A stretch of DNA of 64,000 bases from Ensifer adhaerens. Its GTDB lineage: Bacteria > Pseudomonadota > Alphaproteobacteria > Rhizobiales > Rhizobiaceae. Under the pieces are notes generated by a model. The model saw only the letters and a program-made list of their open reading frames with translations. It did not search any database and had not been told where the DNA came from. Shown here one piece after another: positions 62,893 to 64,000 of this stretch. The stretch's first letter is position 1. The number at the start of each line of letters is the position of its first letter. The position numbers were made by a program, and so were the translations under genes. The DNA is taken from assembly GCF_000697965.2 (NCBI RefSeq), contig NZ_CP015881.1, positions 930,001-994,000 of the forward strand, given 5' to 3'.

Positions 62893-62917
62893 GCCGGCGA
62901 AATTCAATTTCGCCGGC
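62893..62917 (+). terminator. Rho-independent terminator after wgdB
   Basis: GCCGGCGAAAT (62893-62903) and ATTTCGCCGGC (62907-62917) form a perfect 11-bp stem with a 3-nt loop, followed by AATTTGTTTCTAATTTT. Confidence 0.85.
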
Positions 62918-63178
62918 AATTTGTTTCTAATTTTGAATTTATTTCTAAGTAATAACAAAACTATCGCCCCTTAGATCTCAGGGATAATCATCAAACTGAT
63001 ACAAGATATACATCGTAGGTAGCAGATAATAATACAGTGCAGCTGATTTTATTTCTTTTTTGCTGTTGCCATATGTTTTTTTGCAGTGCAATGTCGCCGC
63101 GCTCGCCACCGGTTTGAGACCGAGGATGAGCGCAAGCACAACCAAAATGACGTACGCAACAACTAAGAGGAGTAGCAT
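62918..63178 (+). promoter_or_regulatory. AT-rich leader and promoter region of wgeA
   Basis: This 261-bp region is much lower in GC than the flanking genes, including a T-rich run around 63053-63078. AATTTTGAA (62929-62937) matches one arm of the putative WggR palindrome at 59508-59538. A good AAGAGGAG ribosome binding site precedes wgeA. It is a likely target of WggR and of an AT-binding silencer such as MucR (inference). Confidence 0.5.
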
Positions 63179-63838
63179 ATGGCCACGTTGGAAGGCGGCG
63201 CGTATGATGACGCCCTTTTTGGCTCACGCTTCGACGACTTCATTCACGCTCGCGCGGGTGATGACTTCGTGAACGGAGGCAATGGCGACGACACCATTTT
63301 CGGCGACGAAGGTGATGACATGCTGTTCGGCGGTAACGGCAGCGATACCCTGTTCGGCGGCTGGGGTGACGACGTTATCCATGGCGAGAACGGGAACGAC
63401 GTTCTGTTCGGCGGCCAGGGTGATGACCTGCTTTACGGCGACAACGGGAACGACATTCTCATTGGCGGCGGCGGCAGCGACCTGCTGATGGGCGGCCGAG
63501 GCAGCGACATCCTGTTCGGTGGTGCCGACAACGACATCATCAACGGCGGCCAGGGCGACGACGTCATGACCGGCGGGGAAGGCAGCGACGTGTTCGTGTT
63601 TGACGGCGGTGGCGGCAACGACGTCATCCTCGACTTCACGCCCGGCGAAGACCTTCTGCAGATTTCGAAGGACATCAACGGCCTCGACATTTCGTCGCCG
63701 GAAGATCTGGCATCGCGCGTCACCCAGGTTGGTGGCAACGTGGTCATCGACTTCGGCCATGGCGATACGCTGACGCTCGTCAATGCGGACGCCGACGACA
63801 TCCAGGCGAACCCGAACCACTACTTCACGATCCATTGA
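63179..63838 (+). CDS. wgeA: Secreted RTX-type calcium-binding protein
   Basis: The 219-residue acidic protein has no Sec signal and about twelve tandem nonapeptides of GGxGxDxxx type (such as GGNGSDTLF, GGWGDDVIH, GGQGDDLLY and GGEGSDVFV) over residues 28-140. These form a calcium beta roll and mark it as a type I secretion substrate. A C-terminal region (GGNVVIDFGHGDTLTLVNAD) should hold the secretion signal. It matches ExpE1/WgeA, thought to be exported by WgdA-WgdB and required for galactoglucan production. A terminator-like hairpin follows it. Confidence 0.93.
   Translation: MATLEGGAYDDALFGSRFDDFIHARAGDDFVNGGNGDDTIFGDEGDDMLFGGNGSDTLFGGWGDDVIHGENGNDVLFGGQGDDLLYGDNGNDILIGGGGSDLLMGGRGSDILFGGADNDIINGGQGDDVMTGGEGSDVFVFDGGGGNDVILDFTPGEDLLQISKDINGLDISSPEDLASRVTQVGGNVVIDFGHGDTLTLVNADADDIQANPNHYFTIH
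63260..63605 (+). repeat. Tandem 27-bp repeats encoding the RTX nonapeptides
   Basis: About twelve degenerate 27-bp units encode the GGxGxDxxx repeats inside wgeA. The units differ at the nucleotide level mainly in third positions, as expected for selection on the protein. Confidence 0.85.
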
Positions 63839-63849
63839 GATTGACTGGC

Positions 63850-63875
63850 GCGCCCCACTTCCTCCCGTGGGGCGC
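63850..63875 (+). terminator. Terminator or attenuator between wgeA and wgeB
   Basis: GCGCCCCAC (63850-63858) and GTGGGGCGC (63867-63875) form a 9-bp stem followed by CCTCCCTTTTCGT. It sits 28 bp before the next start codon, so it probably lets only part of the transcripts reach wgeB. Confidence 0.65.
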
Positions 63876-63902
63876 CCTCCCTTTTCGTCCTTCAGGAGTA
63901 GC

Positions 63903-64000
63903 GCGTGACGGCAGACGACCGTATCAGAAGCTTCGGCCTCGACTTCACAAGCGCCGCAGCTTTCAGGCTCGGCTTCGACGTTGCTGTGCTGATCTGGGAC
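63903..64000 (+). CDS. wgeB: Start of the next galactoglucan gene (wgeB/expE2 position), cut by window end
   Basis: A GTG at 63903 with AGGAG 5 nt upstream opens a frame reading MTADDRIRSFGLDFTSAAA and continuing to the window edge (32 codons). The identity rests on position after wgeA, where S. meliloti has the glycosyltransferase ExpE2; too little is visible to confirm the domain. Confidence 0.55.

Noticed and set aside
62978..63227. Short minus-strand frames upstream of wgeA
   Set aside because: They are AT-rich low-complexity translations overlapping the wgeA leader, with no support as genes.
63260..63605. Possible CRISPR array or satellite DNA
   Set aside because: The 27-bp periodicity is coding repeat of GGxGxDxxx in frame with wgeA. 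There are no distinct spacers.

Overview
The window looks like part of a large replicon, probably a chromid or megaplasmid, of an Ensifer/Sinorhizobium-type alphaproteobacterium. It has high GC, dense gene packing, an almost complete succinoglycan (exo) cluster in the S. meliloti gene order, and, a few kb further on, the beginning of a galactoglucan (exp/wg) cluster. No rRNA, tRNA, insertion sequence, phage gene or CRISPR array was seen. All family and gene assignments rest on reading motifs, lengths and gene order; no database search was possible.

Layout. (1) 1-12.2 kb: a nitrogen-heterocycle or ureide catabolic region. It holds a ureidoglycine-aminohydrolase-like cupin (cut by the window start), a GntR/FCD regulator, a flavin-reductase-like protein, an Asp/Glu/hydantoin-type racemase, a YceH protein, and a seven-gene minus-strand operon encoding an Opp/Dpp-type ABC importer with two amidohydrolases. 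A near-identical palindromic motif sits in front of both transcription units and probably binds the GntR protein. (2) 12.7-18 kb: assorted genes, namely a nucleoside deoxyribosyltransferase-like protein, a pentapeptide-repeat protein, a LysR/LysE pair, a MocR regulator and a DUF983 protein. (3) About 18.1-18.35 kb: debris of a rhizobial porin gene, with its N-terminal and C-terminal pieces on opposite strands. (4) 18.4-26 kb: a minus-strand operon with an ABC importer, a luciferase-like flavin monooxygenase and two carboxymuconolactone-decarboxylase-fold proteins; its substrate is unknown.

(5) 26.3-47.5 kb: the succinoglycan cluster exoB, Z, Q, F, Y, X, U, V, W, T, H, K, L, A, M, O, N, P. Together these supply precursors (ExoB, ExoN), start the lipid-linked octasaccharide (ExoY, ExoF), extend it (ExoA, L, M, O, U, W), decorate it with acetyl, pyruvyl and succinyl groups (ExoZ, V, H), flip, polymerise and export it (ExoT, Q, P), trim it (ExoK) and restrain synthesis (ExoX). 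The exoI gene expected between exoT and exoH is absent.

(6) 47.5-64 kb: trkH and one small ORF, then a galactoglucan-type cluster. It consists of a five-gene minus-strand operon that fits the first part of wga/expA (a protein of unknown function, a two-domain glycosyltransferase, two tandem pyruvyltransferase-like paralogues and a glycosidase-like protein), a wgcA-position glycosyltransferase, the MarR-type regulator wggR, the type I secretion pair wgdA-wgdB, the RTX protein wgeA and the first codons of wgeB. The dTDP-sugar genes that I recall closing the S. meliloti wga operon are not seen. The joining of exo and wg into one continuous locus, the shortened wga operon, the porin remnant and the shared operators are the main points of interest.
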